Shown: positions 10,236-20,166, numbered from the stretch's first letter. The stretch is DNA of 64,000 nt from Oscillatoria sp. FACHB-1407 (GCF_014697545.1 NZ_JACJSA010000007.1:124001-188000); one strand, 5' to 3'. The notes: a model not told the origin generated them from the letters alone. A program made the numbers and translations.

Positions 10236-10535
10236 CGATTCACGATTAACTGTATGAAGTGAAGCATTAGTGCCTATCCGAAAACCTCAAACATCGTTTA
10301 GGGCTTACGCACTTGAAGCCTAAAACTTTGATCCCCCTTAATGCGCAGTCGAGCCGCAGACTTGGCTCCGGTAGCCGCGAGTTTATTCGCCAGGGTCTTA
10401 GGAAAATTTCCAGGAAACAAAATACCTTTAGGGGCGTTTCGCGAAACGCCCCTACCCAGTGATCTGCCACAATCAAACATTAAATCGGTATCAGAAATCT
10501 CCTAAACCGAACTGACGACTGACCAATGACGCTGC
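10236..10535. repeat. intergenic dispersed repeat and palindrome
   Basis: Bases 10306-10335 (GCACTTGAAGCCTAAAACTT onward) repeat at 29526-29553. Bases 10362-10400 resemble the AGCCGCGA/TTCGCCAGGG part of a dispersed family. A 26-bp palindrome follows (separate entry). No gene is visible. Confidence 0.55.
10429..10454. repeat. perfect 26-bp palindrome
   Basis: The two 13-base arms TAGGGGCGTTTCG and CGAAACGCCCCTA meet without a loop. The type is a dispersed cyanobacterial palindrome rather than a terminator, as no T-tract follows. A shorter relative (GCGTTTCGCGAAAGGC) lies near 19120. Confidence 0.75.
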
Positions 10536-12137
10536 CTAATCCCCTAAGTAGACAGCCTTGACAAATTCCGCTAGCCAATCTTTGACTTTGTGGGTCGCTC
10601 GGCAATCGTCTTCGTTGTAGCAGAGGATCGCATCGAGAAAGGTGCGATCGCCCGTTGATAGCCATTCTGAGTACCAGTAAATCGACTGAGCCCCGTTGGC
10701 TCCCTGATCTCGCCAGTTGAAGCCCAACCAGCGGGCGATCGGTTTGAGGGCATAGCTCTCGACCGGAAGGATTGCCACACGGGTGACTCGTTCGTGCAGA
10801 TCGATAAAGCGGGTCAGCAACGGTTCGATCTGACGGTAGGGTGTGCCGTAATACTCTGCCAGTCGTTTCACCGTTTGCACTTCGTAGGGGCAAAAGTGAA
10901 AGATAGGGGCTGTGGGATATTGCCACACTAAGTCGATAAATTGCTGCCAGATCACGCCTTCATCTTCGGGGCGATCGGCGAGGAGTGGGTAAAAAGTTTC
11001 TGTTTGTTGGAGGCGATCGACCACGAGAACGCCATGCAGATAGACCAGGTTTTGCTCTGGTGCTGCCTCAATATCAAAGTAGAGTTCAATGGGTTCGGTG
11101 GGTATCTCTGCCTTAGTCAAAAGAGGATTGGGTGTAACGTCGGGTTCAAAGGGTTTGACCATTGCCCGTTGTTGTAGAGTTGACTGTGCCTGTCGAATTA
11201 AGCGATGTGCGACCTGGGTGCCAAATCCGGGTAGGGACTCTAGTTGATGGGGATGGGCGGCTGCCAGTGATTCAACCGTGGTCAGTTGCAGATTTTCGAG
11301 GTGGATGTAGCGACTGGGTGTGACCCCCGGCAATAGAGAAAGGTGGCGATCGCGGGTGGCAATGCCATAGCAATGACTGAACCAGTGACAGAGGTCGCAG
11401 CGGTTGTGAGCGATGAACACGTCTGGTTCTTGCTGCGCTGAAAGCATCTGAATACAGTCATCCAGAACGGTCTGCATTTTGGGTAATAGTTCAACCAGAT
11501 CAACCGGATAGGCACCCCGTTGCCGCAGAACCAAAAAACTGGTTTCTGACCAGGCTCCCTGTACGGCAGCCAACACATAGGCGTGAAAGGCGGCGGTGAT
11601 TTGATAGTCGAGTTTAGGACGCTTGCCCAATTTAATCTCGGTGGGCACATATCGCCAATTCCCGAAATAGGAGGCTCCCGGTTCCTTAATTAGCAAGTCA
11701 GGACAACTGACCAAAACAATATCGTTATCCTGCGGCAGCAACAACACAGCACGCGCAATGCGATCGACCCCTTTTTGCATCAAGTCCAACGTAGCAGCGG
11801 CTCCAGCGAGCCAATCACGGGGGGTATAGTGGGCTTGCTCGACGGGGCTTTCAGCCATTACCAGCAATTGGTGATTGTAACTGTCTTGCCGAAGCTTCAA
11901 CAAATAGTCGCTGGGGGGGTCGCTCTGTTCCCAGTCACCAAACACATCTAAATAGGCTCGTCGGCGACATCGTTGATAGTTAAACAGCAACTCATTCGTC
12001 AACCAAAGTTGGGGATTACTGGCTGCAATTGCCGCTAAATCTGCATGATTAGACATCCAAATGGGAGAGGCTGTGGAGTTGACATCAGCCTCAACAAAAT
12101 CGGGGCGATCGGCATTAGCAGGTAACTTTCCCAACAT
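10536..12137 (-). CDS. TM0106-type RecB-like nuclease fused to DEDD exonuclease-like domain
   Basis: The 533-residue product has two modules. The N-terminal half (to about residue 280) is a RecB/PD-(D/E)XK-like nuclease with CPDLLI and PTEIKLGK as the metal-binding Asp and Glu-x-Lys. Four cysteines (NYQRCRRRAY and CDLCHWFSHC) are spaced as in Fe-S cluster nucleases of the Cas4/AddB kind. A helix-hairpin-helix-like piece (LESLPGFGTQVAHRLI) precedes an RNase H-fold C-terminal half with YFDIEA and YNEDDCRAT, the DEDD ends. It matches what I know as the TM0106 RecB-like family. A start at 12056 (MSNHADL) is equally possible. Role in DNA repair is inferred. Confidence 0.8.
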   Translation of the reverse strand: MLGKLPANADRPDFVEADVNSTASPIWMSNHADLAAIAASNPQLWLTNELLFNYQRCRRRAYLDVFGDWEQSDPPSDYLLKLRQDSYNHQLLVMAESPVEQAHYTPRDWLAGAAATLDLMQKGVDRIARAVLLLPQDNDIVLVSCPDLLIKEPGASYFGNWRYVPTEIKLGKRPKLDYQITAAFHAYVLAAVQGAWSETSFLVLRQRGAYPVDLVELLPKMQTVLDDCIQMLSAQQEPDVFIAHNRCDLCHWFSHCYGIATRDRHLSLLPGVTPSRYIHLENLQLTTVESLAAAHPHQLESLPGFGTQVAHRLIRQAQSTLQQRAMVKPFEPDVTPNPLLTKAEIPTEPIELYFDIEAAPEQNLVYLHGVLVVDRLQQTETFYPLLADRPEDEGVIWQQFIDLVWQYPTAPIFHFCPYEVQTVKRLAEYYGTPYRQIEPLLTRFIDLHERVTRVAILPVESYALKPIARWLGFNWRDQGANGAQSIYWYSEWLSTGDRTFLDAILCYNEDDCRATHKVKDWLAEFVKAVYLGD

Positions 12138-12741
12138 GGCGAGGCAAGCGATTGCAGCTACCGAGAGATTGCCGATATATGTTGTCGTTCAAGTCTTGAT
12201 TCATGCCAATTTCAATTCGTTTGATGAATGCAATGATTCAAGCAGGCAATGATTCAAATTTAGTGACTCAATGAGTGACTAATTGAAGTAACTCTATTGT
12301 CTATGACTTTAACCCGATTCCACACTTTTTTGGGGGATTGATCCCCAACGGATTTTTATTTATAGCAGTACTCACTAAGGTTAAGACGGGGTGCAGGGGT
12401 GGAACCCTTGGCTGGGGGTGTGGGGGCTGCGCCCCTTATGCCCTAATGCATATGCGTAGGGCTATAACGTGAATTTGGGATAAGGATTTTGGTGGTTGAA
12501 ACCGCAGTTATAGAAATAGAACCACCTGTGTTGGTTCGTCTAACCCTTGATTTTCAATCGTTTAAGAAGGCAGTCCTGGCTATAGTAGCCACGAATTCAT
12601 ACGTCAGGGTTTTAAGCCGAACTGACGTTATTTAGGGCAAAGCATTCGATAGGCGATCGCCCCCTTTCATGGTGTTTCTCTCCTGAATGCCTCGCCCTTG
12701 CTACAATTCAAAAGATTTTTGGTAAACCCACATCACCCACA
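12138..12741. repeat. intergenic region carrying two dispersed repeat copies
   Basis: Bases 12370-12440 are a GTGCAGGGGTGGAACCC-type copy and 12464-12640 a reverse-oriented copy of the ACGTGAATT...GGATTTTGGCGG family. ATTCATTCA-rich sequence occupies 12190-12250. No gene is visible. Confidence 0.6.
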
Positions 12742-13932
12742 ATGACTGCAACGCCTACTGCCACCTCTATTGAGCAACATCGACAACACTTTCCTGCGTT
12801 GATAAACAAAGCCTATTTCAACTACGGAGGGCAAGGTCCAATGCCTGCTGGAGCGATCGCCGCGATTCAACAAGCCCACGAGTCGATGCAGCGGTTGGGG
12901 CCCTTTTCCAGAGAGGCAAATATCTGGATTGAACAAGAGATTGCTCAAATACGGGGGGCGATCGCGGCTGAGTTGCACGTTTCTCCTGCATCCATCACCC
13001 TCACAGAAAATGTCTCGGCGGGATGCAATATTCCTTTGTGGGGTATGGATTGGCGACCGGGCGATCATCTGCTGTTATCCGATTGTGAACATCAAACGGT
13101 TTTTGGCATTGCTCAAGCCCTGCAACACCGATTTGGCATTGAGGTTTCTGTTTTTTCTTTGCTTGATTTGTTGCATGGGGGAGATCCAGTTGAGGCGATC
13201 GCTCAACATTTGCGCCCCACGACTCGTCTGGTCGCTATTAGCCATGTGTTGTGGAATACGGGACAGGTGTTGCCATTGGCAGACATCGTAGCGACCTGTC
13301 ATGCTTACCCGGCAAACTCGGCACCTGTGCGGGTGTTTGTGGATGCGGCGCAATCGGTGGGGATGTTGCCGTTGAATTTGACCGAATCGGGAGTGGATTT
13401 CTACGCCTTTACGGGGCATAAGTGGTGGTGTGGTGCAGCGGGGTTAGGAGGTTTGTATGTCAGCCCTGAAGCGGCAGACAGTCTGTCTCCGACGTTTGTA
13501 GGGTGGCGTAGCGTCGTCAAAGATAGCAAAGGTTACCCCACGGGGTGGCTTGCGGATGGACGACGGTTTGAAGTTGCCACCTCTGATTACCCATTGGGTT
13601 TAGCATTGCGAGAGGCGATCGCTCTCCATAACGCCTGGGGAACTGCCGAAGCCCGTTATCAGCGCATCTGTGAATTGAGCCGCTACCTCTGGGGACGGTT
13701 AGTGGCGATCGACTTCATTCATTGCCTGGTGAACCGTCCCCCACAGTCGGGTTTAGTCTCCTTTCAAGTGACAGCAGGCACATTGAAGCATGACCAGTGT
13801 GTCCAACGTCTGGAACAGGAAGGGTTTCTGCTGCGTACCCTGGCAAACCCGAACTGTATTCGCGCCTGCGTCCACTACTTTACGTCAGAGGCTGAGATTG
13901 ATCGTCTGGTTGCGGCAATTCGCGCCTTATAG
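12742..13932 (+). CDS. L-cysteine/cystine C-S lyase (C-DES type, aminotransferase class V fold)
   Basis: The 396-residue PLP enzyme closely resembles, from memory, the Synechocystis C-DES cyst(e)ine lyase that cleaves cystine or cysteine to give persulfide or sulfide usable for Fe-S assembly. Shared features seen are KAYFNYGGQGPMP near the N-terminus, NVSAGCNIPLWG, LSDCEH, SHVLWNTGQVLPLA, FVDAAQSVG with the pyridine-binding Asp, and the PLP lysine in YAFTGHKWW. The mobile cysteine loop of NifS/IscS desulfurases is not evident, which supports a lyase rather than a desulfurase. ATG start. A related cysteine desulfurase remains the alternative. Confidence 0.8.
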   Translation: MTATPTATSIEQHRQHFPALINKAYFNYGGQGPMPAGAIAAIQQAHESMQRLGPFSREANIWIEQEIAQIRGAIAAELHVSPASITLTENVSAGCNIPLWGMDWRPGDHLLLSDCEHQTVFGIAQALQHRFGIEVSVFSLLDLLHGGDPVEAIAQHLRPTTRLVAISHVLWNTGQVLPLADIVATCHAYPANSAPVRVFVDAAQSVGMLPLNLTESGVDFYAFTGHKWWCGAAGLGGLYVSPEAADSLSPTFVGWRSVVKDSKGYPTGWLADGRRFEVATSDYPLGLALREAIALHNAWGTAEARYQRICELSRYLWGRLVAIDFIHCLVNRPPQSGLVSFQVTAGTLKHDQCVQRLEQEGFLLRTLANPNCIRACVHYFTSEAEIDRLVAAIRAL

Positions 13933-14092
13933 CCCTGTGCAGACATTCGGGATCAGGATTTTGGCAGGTTTGGCTCAACGGTTTCGACAGTTGCTATCCG
14001 ATGTGTTGATTGTGTAAATTTCTGACATTTTTCAGGAAAACTGCGATCGCATGTGGAAGTAGAATCTGCCTCCCATCTCTGTGGTAAAACCC

Positions 14093-14947
14093 ATGTCGCG
14101 TTATTGGTTGTTCGGTAGCGTTATAACAGGCTGTTGTTTGGTGTCCATAGTGTGGTCGGCTTCAGTGCAGGCTTGTGGTTTGGGAGATGCAATTCGCAAT
14201 CGCCGCAGTTTGCCAGATTGGGATAGAGTGGCTCACCCAACATCAGACCTCCTGAAAGCGAATTGGCTCTGGGAGCGTGAAAAGCAGGCGATCGCACCCC
14301 CTACCAATCCGTCAAATTTATCTCAGATAGTTTGGGTATCCCGCGAAACGCCATCTCTGGGAAGGCGCGATGATACCTCAAGGCGATGTGGCAGAGAGCT
14401 TGAGGTTGGCTATCCTCCGGTTGTGTTGGTTCCCCAGCAGGTCTACGGACGAACGATTTCTGCCGCTCCCAAGTTGTTTATCTACGTGCCACCCACGCAA
14501 GGCATGAAAGCAGAATTAAACCTCATCAGCCCAGACTATCAACTGATACTGACTAAGGAATTTACCTTGCCTCAAGGAGAAGGGATTATTGTCGTTGACC
14601 TCGAAATGCCCGATCGCAATTCTGCGTTGCAACTTGGAGCACTGTACGAGTGGAACTTTGTCATTCCTATCGACCCGGTTGATCCGAGTGGGGATGTGTC
14701 GCTGTATGGCTGGGTAGAACGCATTGAACCCGGATCAGAATTGTCGTCCGTGTTAGCCCACAGTACAACTGGCGATCGCCCATTGCATCTGGCAGCAGCA
14801 GGGGTTTGGTATGACACACTAACGTCGCTTCACACGCTGCGCCAATTGAATCCTGACAATCCTCACTACACTGCCCAGTGGCAGCAATTGCTGGAATCGG
14901 TTGACCTGGAATATCTTGCCAATCAACCTGTGATTGCTGAGTTTTAA
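14093..14947 (+). CDS. DUF928 family exported protein
   Basis: The 284-residue product has an N-terminal signal-like segment ([20 protein letters not shown]) followed by a mature part with beta-rich blocks [19 protein letters not shown] and VYGWVER-like [11 protein letters not shown]. These match the cyanobacterial DUF928 family as I know it; function is unknown. A GTG at 14081 would add four residues. Its stop overlaps the convergent hisC stop by 4 bp. It ends in a helical region ([19 protein letters not shown]) that is standard for the family. Confidence 0.75.
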   Translation: MSRYWLFGSVITGCCLVSIVWSASVQACGLGDAIRNRRSLPDWDRVAHPTSDLLKANWLWEREKQAIAPPTNPSNLSQIVWVSRETPSLGRRDDTSRRCGRELEVGYPPVVLVPQQVYGRTISAAPKLFIYVPPTQGMKAELNLISPDYQLILTKEFTLPQGEGIIVVDLEMPDRNSALQLGALYEWNFVIPIDPVDPSGDVSLYGWVERIEPGSELSSVLAHSTTGDRPLHLAAAGVWYDTLTSLHTLRQLNPDNPHYTAQWQQLLESVDLEYLANQPVIAEF

Positions 14948-16092
14948 AGAGAATCCAAAATCCCCTGCAATCGCTCAACGGTGCGTTGATTTTCACTGGG
15001 AGTGCCCACCGTGATTCGCAACCCACCGCTAATCTTGCGAATTAACGTGCCCTGCGATCGCAACTGTTGAAACACCTCCTCCAGGGTTGCCTCTGCCTGC
15101 TCTGGGGAGACGTCCCCCAGTTTGAGCCGCAAAAAGATAAAGTTCGCTGTGCTTGACCAGACCTGTAAACGGGGATGACTCGACCAGATTGAGAGCAACT
15201 GATCACGCTCAGCTAACAGGGCAGGAATGCTCGAAAGGAGCGTATCGCGATGGGCGATCGCTAACTCAGCCGCTGCCTGGGACAGGCTCGGCAAATTGTA
15301 AGGTAGGCGCACTTTTTCCAATGCAGCGATCAACTCTGGATGGGCGATCGCATAGCCGACTCGATGCCCTGCCAACCGAAACGCCTTGGATAGAGTCCGC
15401 AACACGACCCAATTCGGACGCTGTGCTAGTTCCGCAACGACTGTGGTCTGGCTAAATTCAAAATATGCCTCATCCACAACAACCAGAATCTGCTCCGGCA
15501 GGTTGCGCAACCATGCTAACTCTGCTTCCGTTAGAGCGTTTCCCGTGGGGGAGTTAGGATGCACTACAAACACCACCCGAATCGGAGGGTTTTGGGTTTG
15601 GGCGATCGCTGCCTGAGCCGCTGGCAGATTAATCTCAAAGTCGGGCGATCGCCCCACTGTTACGACGGGGATACCCAACGTTTTTGCTGTAATGCCATAC
15701 ATCGAGAAGGTGGGTTGTGCCACCAAAATCGATCCCTCTCCACTCAAGCAGGTGGCAATCAAAATGGAGCGAATCAGTTCATCAGACCCATTGCTCACCG
15801 AAATCTGTTCGGGGGCGATCGGTGTAGTGAGGGGTGCTGATTCTGTGACGTATTTCGCGATCGCCCCTTTCAGTTGGGCGTGAGAGCCATCGGGATATCG
15901 GTTTGACTCGATCTCCTGTTGCACCAGCCAACTCAGTTTTTGCTTCAGTTCCTCCGACAGATCGACTGGGCTTTCGTTGGTATCGAGGCGATCGAGTAAC
16001 TGGGGCATCTCGGTGGGTGCATGTCCCGCTCCACCGGGATGAGGCGTATAAGCAACAAGTTGAGCCAGGTCGGAACGGAGATACGGAAGCAT
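14944..16092 (-). CDS. hisC: histidinol-phosphate aminotransferase
   Basis: HisC transfers an amino group from glutamate to imidazole-acetol phosphate in histidine synthesis. The 382-residue product shows [51 protein letters not shown] and the PLP lysine in [16 protein letters not shown], all in family order, and ends in [15 protein letters not shown] at 16092. Not in a his operon; convergent with the DUF928 gene. Side activity on aromatic substrates is possible in this family. Confidence 0.93.
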   Translation of the reverse strand: MLPYLRSDLAQLVAYTPHPGGAGHAPTEMPQLLDRLDTNESPVDLSEELKQKLSWLVQQEIESNRYPDGSHAQLKGAIAKYVTESAPLTTPIAPEQISVSNGSDELIRSILIATCLSGEGSILVAQPTFSMYGITAKTLGIPVVTVGRSPDFEINLPAAQAAIAQTQNPPIRVVFVVHPNSPTGNALTEAELAWLRNLPEQILVVVDEAYFEFSQTTVVAELAQRPNWVVLRTLSKAFRLAGHRVGYAIAHPELIAALEKVRLPYNLPSLSQAAAELAIAHRDTLLSSIPALLAERDQLLSIWSSHPRLQVWSSTANFIFLRLKLGDVSPEQAEATLEEVFQQLRSQGTLIRKISGGLRITVGTPSENQRTVERLQGILDSL

Positions 16093-16382
16093 AGGAGAAA
16101 CGCTGAGGGAGAAATGGTATTGGCTGGACTACGCCAATTTTTAGATTTTATAGCAACTGAAGAGTTGGCTAAGACAGAGTGCAGGGGCTTCGTCTTGCAA
16201 GGGGTGCAGACGGTTAGGGGAGTAGCGGTTAAAACCGCAGCTACCAGAACAAAACCTTAGTCCGCGTCGGCGGACTTCGCTCCAATCGCCGCGAATTCAT
16301 TCGCTGGGTTCAGTCCCCCAATCACGAGAGGCACCCGCTTGCAGGCGATCCTCTTCCGGCTATCGGCCTTTACCTCACGTCT
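16093..16382. repeat. repeat-rich gap upstream of hisC
   Basis: Bases 16150-16300 contain pieces of the GAGTGCAGGGG and AAAACCGCAGCTACCAGAAC families. Bases 16325-16340 (TCACGAGAGGCACCCG) recur exactly inside the inverted repeat near 51187-51202. No gene is visible. Confidence 0.5.
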
Positions 16383-17489
16383 TCACTCCTGATGGGAATC
16401 TCCTAGAAACTTGCCCGTCGAGTCGATGTAATGCCATTGTCGATCTTGCTCAACCCAGGCAAAACCTTCTGAAAAAGAGCCGACACTGGCAAAGTGAGGT
16501 TCGATCACAACGTCCCCTGTCTTGTTGATATAGCCAAAGGAATTGCCCATTTTAACCGCCGCTAGTCCCTCTGAAAAATCTGCTGCAAAGTCGTATTGCG
16601 GAGCGATGACGACATTTCCGGTTTGATCCACATAACCCCATTTTGTGCCGACTAAAACAGCGGCTAACCCTTCAGAAAAATCAGAGGCAAAGTCAAATTG
16701 GGGGGCGATCGCTGCTGTGCCTGCCTCATCGATAAAGCCCCATTGGCTGCCATCCCGAACTCTTGCCAGTCCGTTAGAAAAGCTAAAGGCTCCATCAAAT
16801 TGAGGTTCAATGGTGATCGCCCCCGTCTTATCAAGGTAACCCCACTGGTTGTTGACCTTCACGGCTGCTCGCTCTTCTGAAAAGCTCCAGGCATCGGCAA
16901 ACTGAGGCTCGATCACCCACTGACCTGTGCGATCGATAAACCCATAGGTGTTGTCTACTTTGACCGATGCCAATCCGTTTGAGAAGGCAGAAGCCAGGGT
17001 AAATTGAGGCTCGATCACCAATTCCCCAGCAGGGTTGATGTAGCCATAGCGATTACCGGGGCGCACCGCTGCCAACCCTTCTGAAAAAGGAGTGGCACTG
17101 ATGTATTGCGGTGGCACGATGATCGCCCCAGCCCGGTCGATATAGCCATAAACCTGATTGACCCGTGTCAGTGCCATGTTGTCTGAAAAGGGGGAAATGG
17201 CTTCTAAAACGGGGTCAACCACGAGTGCCTCACTGCCCGTATGGTCAATGTAGCTATAGCGATCGCCAATCTTGACGGCCGCTAATCCTTCTGAGAAATC
17301 TGAGGCAAAGTCAAATCGTAAAATCGAATCGTCCATTCTCTGACTAGGGGTGGGCGGATGAGAGCGAGCCGAATGAAAACTCTGTTGTAGTGTCATTGGC
17401 TCAAGGATAGGTTCAGAGTTAAGAGACTGAACACACGCAGCTAACATGAACGCAACGTAACCTATCCACAAACGGCGAACGTGTTGCAT
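16383..17489 (-). CDS. WG-repeat lipoprotein
   Basis: The 368-residue protein starts at the ATG at 17489, behind an AGAAGG site. It has a lipoprotein signal (FMLAACVQS; Cys likely lipidated) and then nine tandem repeats of about 33-36 residues from residue 60 to the end. Each has the pattern FSEGLAAV..G..YGYID..G..VI.PQF, the WG (beta-repeat) consensus. No enzymatic motif is present. WG repeats occur in surface and adhesion proteins; its role here is unknown. High DNA similarity between repeat units makes copy-number change likely. Confidence 0.88.
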   Translation of the reverse strand: MQHVRRLWIGYVAFMLAACVQSLNSEPILEPMTLQQSFHSARSHPPTPSQRMDDSILRFDFASDFSEGLAAVKIGDRYSYIDHTGSEALVVDPVLEAISPFSDNMALTRVNQVYGYIDRAGAIIVPPQYISATPFSEGLAAVRPGNRYGYINPAGELVIEPQFTLASAFSNGLASVKVDNTYGFIDRTGQWVIEPQFADAWSFSEERAAVKVNNQWGYLDKTGAITIEPQFDGAFSFSNGLARVRDGSQWGFIDEAGTAAIAPQFDFASDFSEGLAAVLVGTKWGYVDQTGNVVIAPQYDFAADFSEGLAAVKMGNSFGYINKTGDVVIEPHFASVGSFSEGFAWVEQDRQWHYIDSTGKFLGDSHQE

Positions 17490-17653
17490 ACACACCTTCT
17501 AGGAGAGAATAAACCGATTTGGCGCAGTCCAGCAATGACCGTTAGTTTGAGGAAAAAGCATCAGCGATCGCTTGAGACGACTCGACAGTACAATGCGAAG
17601 CCGTTTCCCTTAACGGAGTAATCGTTACAATTTAGCTAGAATTTACCGAGTCT

Positions 17654-18481
17654 ATGAGTAGACTTCATCGCCCTTTGGTGTCAACTTTAGACGAAGTAGA
17701 CGCAGTTGCTATGGATCAACAGTTTCATTTCTGGTTTGTGTTTGCCTCAACAGTTGCTCTGTCAGCCCTGGCAGGTTGCACTCAATGGATTTCGCCATCG
17801 ACCTCGACTGCGCCCTCACCGATCACCTCTGTGCCACCTACACCGAGCGTCACTCCACCCACTCCCACGGCCAGCGTTGCTCCAGATGTGTTGTGGGAAA
17901 ATGCTCTGGAGGCAGCAGCCAATGCTCAAGTCTTATCTCAATCCGCTCAATCACGGGATGATTGGAGTTTGGTCAGCAATCGCTGGGAGCAGGCGATCGC
18001 CCTCCTGCGACGCATCCCTACCGATCACCCCCGTCATAGCGGAGTCGAGCAAAAAATCAACGAATACAAAAGCCAGTTAACCACTGCGCAACAGCGGGCA
18101 AACATTACCACCCCTGATGTCACCCTCACGGCTCCTGTGGGAGCCTCCCCTTCCCCTACTGCCAGTGCTTCACCAGAGGCAGTTGAGGAGGCGATCGCCC
18201 TGACGACCCATCTCAGGACACTAGAGACGACACTGTATTTGGTGGATGATGAAGCCTGCACCGATTGCGAACGTCAGCAAGAGATACTCGGTGCCGAAAT
18301 TATGAACAGGCTCAATGTGCAACTGTGTACCTCGCCTACCAGTCCTGAATTTACTGGAGCCGCTGACCCGTGCCGTCAAAGTAATGTCACTACTTTCCCC
18401 ACCTGGAGAATTAACGAGCAGTTTTATCCGGGGGTGCAATCGATAGAGCAGTTAAAAACCTTATCGGGCTATCAGGGCTAG
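17654..18481 (+). CDS. lipoprotein with helical middle and VKOR-type thioredoxin-like C-terminal domain
   Basis: The 275-residue product has a lipobox (VALSALAGC, Cys about 42), a Pro/Thr/Ser-rich linker (residues 45-77) and a helical TPR-like segment (residues 80-150, WENALEAAANAQVLSQ). A second low-complexity linker precedes a C-terminal domain with a CxxC pair (DEACTDCERQQEILG) and FPTWRINEQFYPGVQSIEQL. That tail closely resembles the thioredoxin domain fused to cyanobacterial VKOR. An internal ATG at 17711 (MDQQFHF) would give a more typical lipoprotein signal and is a serious alternative start. Redox function is inferred. Confidence 0.68.
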   Translation: MSRLHRPLVSTLDEVDAVAMDQQFHFWFVFASTVALSALAGCTQWISPSTSTAPSPITSVPPTPSVTPPTPTASVAPDVLWENALEAAANAQVLSQSAQSRDDWSLVSNRWEQAIALLRRIPTDHPRHSGVEQKINEYKSQLTTAQQRANITTPDVTLTAPVGASPSPTASASPEAVEEAIALTTHLRTLETTLYLVDDEACTDCERQQEILGAEIMNRLNVQLCTSPTSPEFTGAADPCRQSNVTTFPTWRINEQFYPGVQSIEQLKTLSGYQG

Positions 18482-18633
18482 TGAGAGGGTTCCATACAGG
18501 TGAACTTTTGCGACTCGTCTGCGTCTTTGATAGCGAGGGATAGTTTGCTGCCTTCTGCATTCGGAGGCAAATTGCGCGTGTGCGTTAATCTAGAAAGGTT
18601 GGGTAAGCTCTGTATGGGCGCACTGAGATGAAC

Positions 18634-18654
18634 GACACAGGGTTTAACTGTGTC
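18634..18654. other. 7-bp stem-loop of unknown role
   Basis: GACACAG and CTGTGTC flank a 7-base loop (GGTTTAA) 57 bp before the next gene. No T-tract follows, so it is not an obvious terminator. Confidence 0.35.
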
Positions 18655-18710
18655 ATGAGACTAGACACTGCAACGAGATTGACTATTAAAAAGGGAACAA
18701 AGTAACGAGA

Positions 18711-19049
18711 ATGAGCAACAGATACGCCAGACAAAACCCATACAGCGATCGCTTACCTCGCCTGACATCTCAAGCCAAAGTCGAGGCGATCGCAACCTCA
18801 TCATCCAGCCATTGGCTACGTTCCAATAAAGCTGTCGATCTCTGGTGTCTTGCGCTTTGTTCTTGTGCATTGACGCTGTTGTGTCATTCGCTTGCCAGCG
18901 CACCCCAACCACAAACCAGCAACTATTCTGTCCAGTCATCCAGTCAGTCATCAGCCCCTATCTCAAATGCTGGTTCGTCCCTCAATTTGTTTACGATGCC
19001 CTCCTCTAAGCCAGAAATCGAGGAAGAGGAATCAGGCAAGTCGGGTTAG
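18711..19049 (+). CDS. small hypothetical membrane-anchored protein
   Basis: The 112-residue ORF has a basic, polar N-terminal 40 residues, one hydrophobic segment (VDLWCLALCSCALTLLCHSL, about residues 42-61) and a Ser/Gln-rich C-terminal tail ending in acidic residues (EIEEEESGKSG). An AACGAGA site precedes its ATG. A HIP1-type GCGATCGC lies in frame. I do not recognise a family. An ORF on the opposite strand overlaps it and is less plausible. Confidence 0.45.
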   Translation: MSNRYARQNPYSDRLPRLTSQAKVEAIATSSSSHWLRSNKAVDLWCLALCSCALTLLCHSLASAPQPQTSNYSVQSSSQSSAPISNAGSSLNLFTMPSSKPEIEEEESGKSG

Positions 19050-19144
19050 AAGGATAAGGGCTGAAGGATAAACAAGCGATCACAGGTGTTGCTGATCCAG
19101 CGAATCTGAATTTTGTAGGAGCGTTTCGCGAAAGGCACTGACAT

Positions 19145-19240
19145 AGGCGTAAGCGAGACGCTCACACTCCCTTAAGGCAAATCGTTTAAGCCAGTGCGAG
19201 CATCCTGCTCGCAACTCATTCATCCCCAAGATCAGCAACG
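19145..19240. repeat. dispersed repeat with two internal hairpins (copy 1)
   Basis: This block is about 93% identical by eye to 29308-29401. It contains GAGCGAGACGCTC and GCGAGCATCCTGCTCGC, each able to fold, and ends in TCATCCCCAAGATCAGCAAC. It lies downstream of two convergent genes. Confidence 0.7.
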
Positions 19241-19285
19241 CCGCTTTTTGTTTCTTGTGCATTCTGAATGGCTCAGCTATCCTGA

Positions 19286-19591
19286 TCATCGCCCATGGGT
19301 TGGGCAGGGTGGAGCAGAGATGGAGCGATCGAGCCAACCCACCGCCTGTTGCAACCGTGGCAACGCTTCTTCGGGGTTCTCCTTCAGCAAGTAAACGAGA
19401 GCGATCGCCGCCTGTTCACGAGCACGGGCGTTGCGGTTTGACTTGAGCCGATGCCAATCATTAGGAGCGATCGCCAACCGTTCTGCCAGGGCTTGAACCA
19501 GTTCGAGGGTGCTCAAGTCTGATAAAGGGCTAGTTTTAGGATTGGACAGGGCTTCAGATGTCAAAGAACGAATTGGGGTTGTGTCAGGCAT
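19286..19591 (-). CDS. conserved cyanobacterial protein (DUF6439-like)
   Basis: The 101-residue product starts at the ATG at 19591 (MPDTTP), behind GAGG at 5-base spacing; an upstream in-frame start is less likely. It is helical and soluble, with the motifs LAPNDWHRLK-like IAPNDWHRLKSN, ARAREQAAIALVYLL and the C-terminal QQAVGWLDRSISAPPCP. I believe these belong to a small cyanobacteria-restricted DUF (DUF6439), function unknown. The conserved PPCPTHG end suggests metal or cofactor contact, but that is only a guess. Confidence 0.65.
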   Translation of the reverse strand: MPDTTPIRSLTSEALSNPKTSPLSDLSTLELVQALAERLAIAPNDWHRLKSNRNARAREQAAIALVYLLKENPEEALPRLQQAVGWLDRSISAPPCPTHGR

Positions 19592-19806
19592 ATAGTCCTC
19601 TAAAATCAAGGTGCACGAGTAAAATGCCAACAGTCTTAGGAATGAGACTTAAATAAGTTCGATATTGGGCAGTGGCGGGTTTTGCCGTCAAACTCAGGCA
19701 GGTCGCAGATTGGTCTACTAAACCCGCCCCTACAGTTTGCGGATTTATTGAATCCACAATCCTTAGCGTTTAGCGAGTCGCTTATCTCTTACTCTACTAC
19801 GTCAGC

Positions 19807-20166
19807 ATGAAGCCTTCCCAAGACCCATCCCCCTCAGATGAGCAAACGTTTGAACAGACGCTAGCAGAAGTAGAGCGATCGCTCGCTGCTCTGAAGGCTC
19901 GCCATGCTCAGGTGCAAGCTGACCAACAACAGCAGGCAGAGTTACAGCAGCAGTTGCGATATAACCAGGATCAGTTGAAATACAACCCTACGGCTGCTTT
20001 ACAGGCGGAGATTAAGCGGCTCAAACAGCGACTGGAAGAGTTGGAAATCGCGCTGGAAAGTCAGTTGTTTTCGTGGAAGGGGTTTAAGGAAATCTTTTGG
20101 ATTGCGGTACGCTTTGGCGGACTTGGCATCATTTTGGGGTGGGTGTTGAAATCCTGCGCTGGTTAA
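19807..20166 (+). CDS. small coiled-coil protein with C-terminal membrane anchor
   Basis: The 119-residue product is a long Gln/Glu/Lys-rich coiled coil (residues 15-85, heptads in LAEVERSLAALKARHAQV and EIKRLKQRLEELEIALES) followed by one hydrophobic segment (FWIAVRFGGLGIILGWVL). This tail-anchored layout recurs in small cyanobacterial proteins. I know no function. ATG start; not close to other same-strand genes. Confidence 0.65.
   Translation: MKPSQDPSPSDEQTFEQTLAEVERSLAALKARHAQVQADQQQQAELQQQLRYNQDQLKYNPTAALQAEIKRLKQRLEELEIALESQLFSWKGFKEIFWIAVRFGGLGIILGWVLKSCAG

Noticed and set aside
18661-18951. 96-residue minus-strand ORF
   Set aside because: Overlaps the plus-strand hypothetical gene with a better start and no domain evidence.
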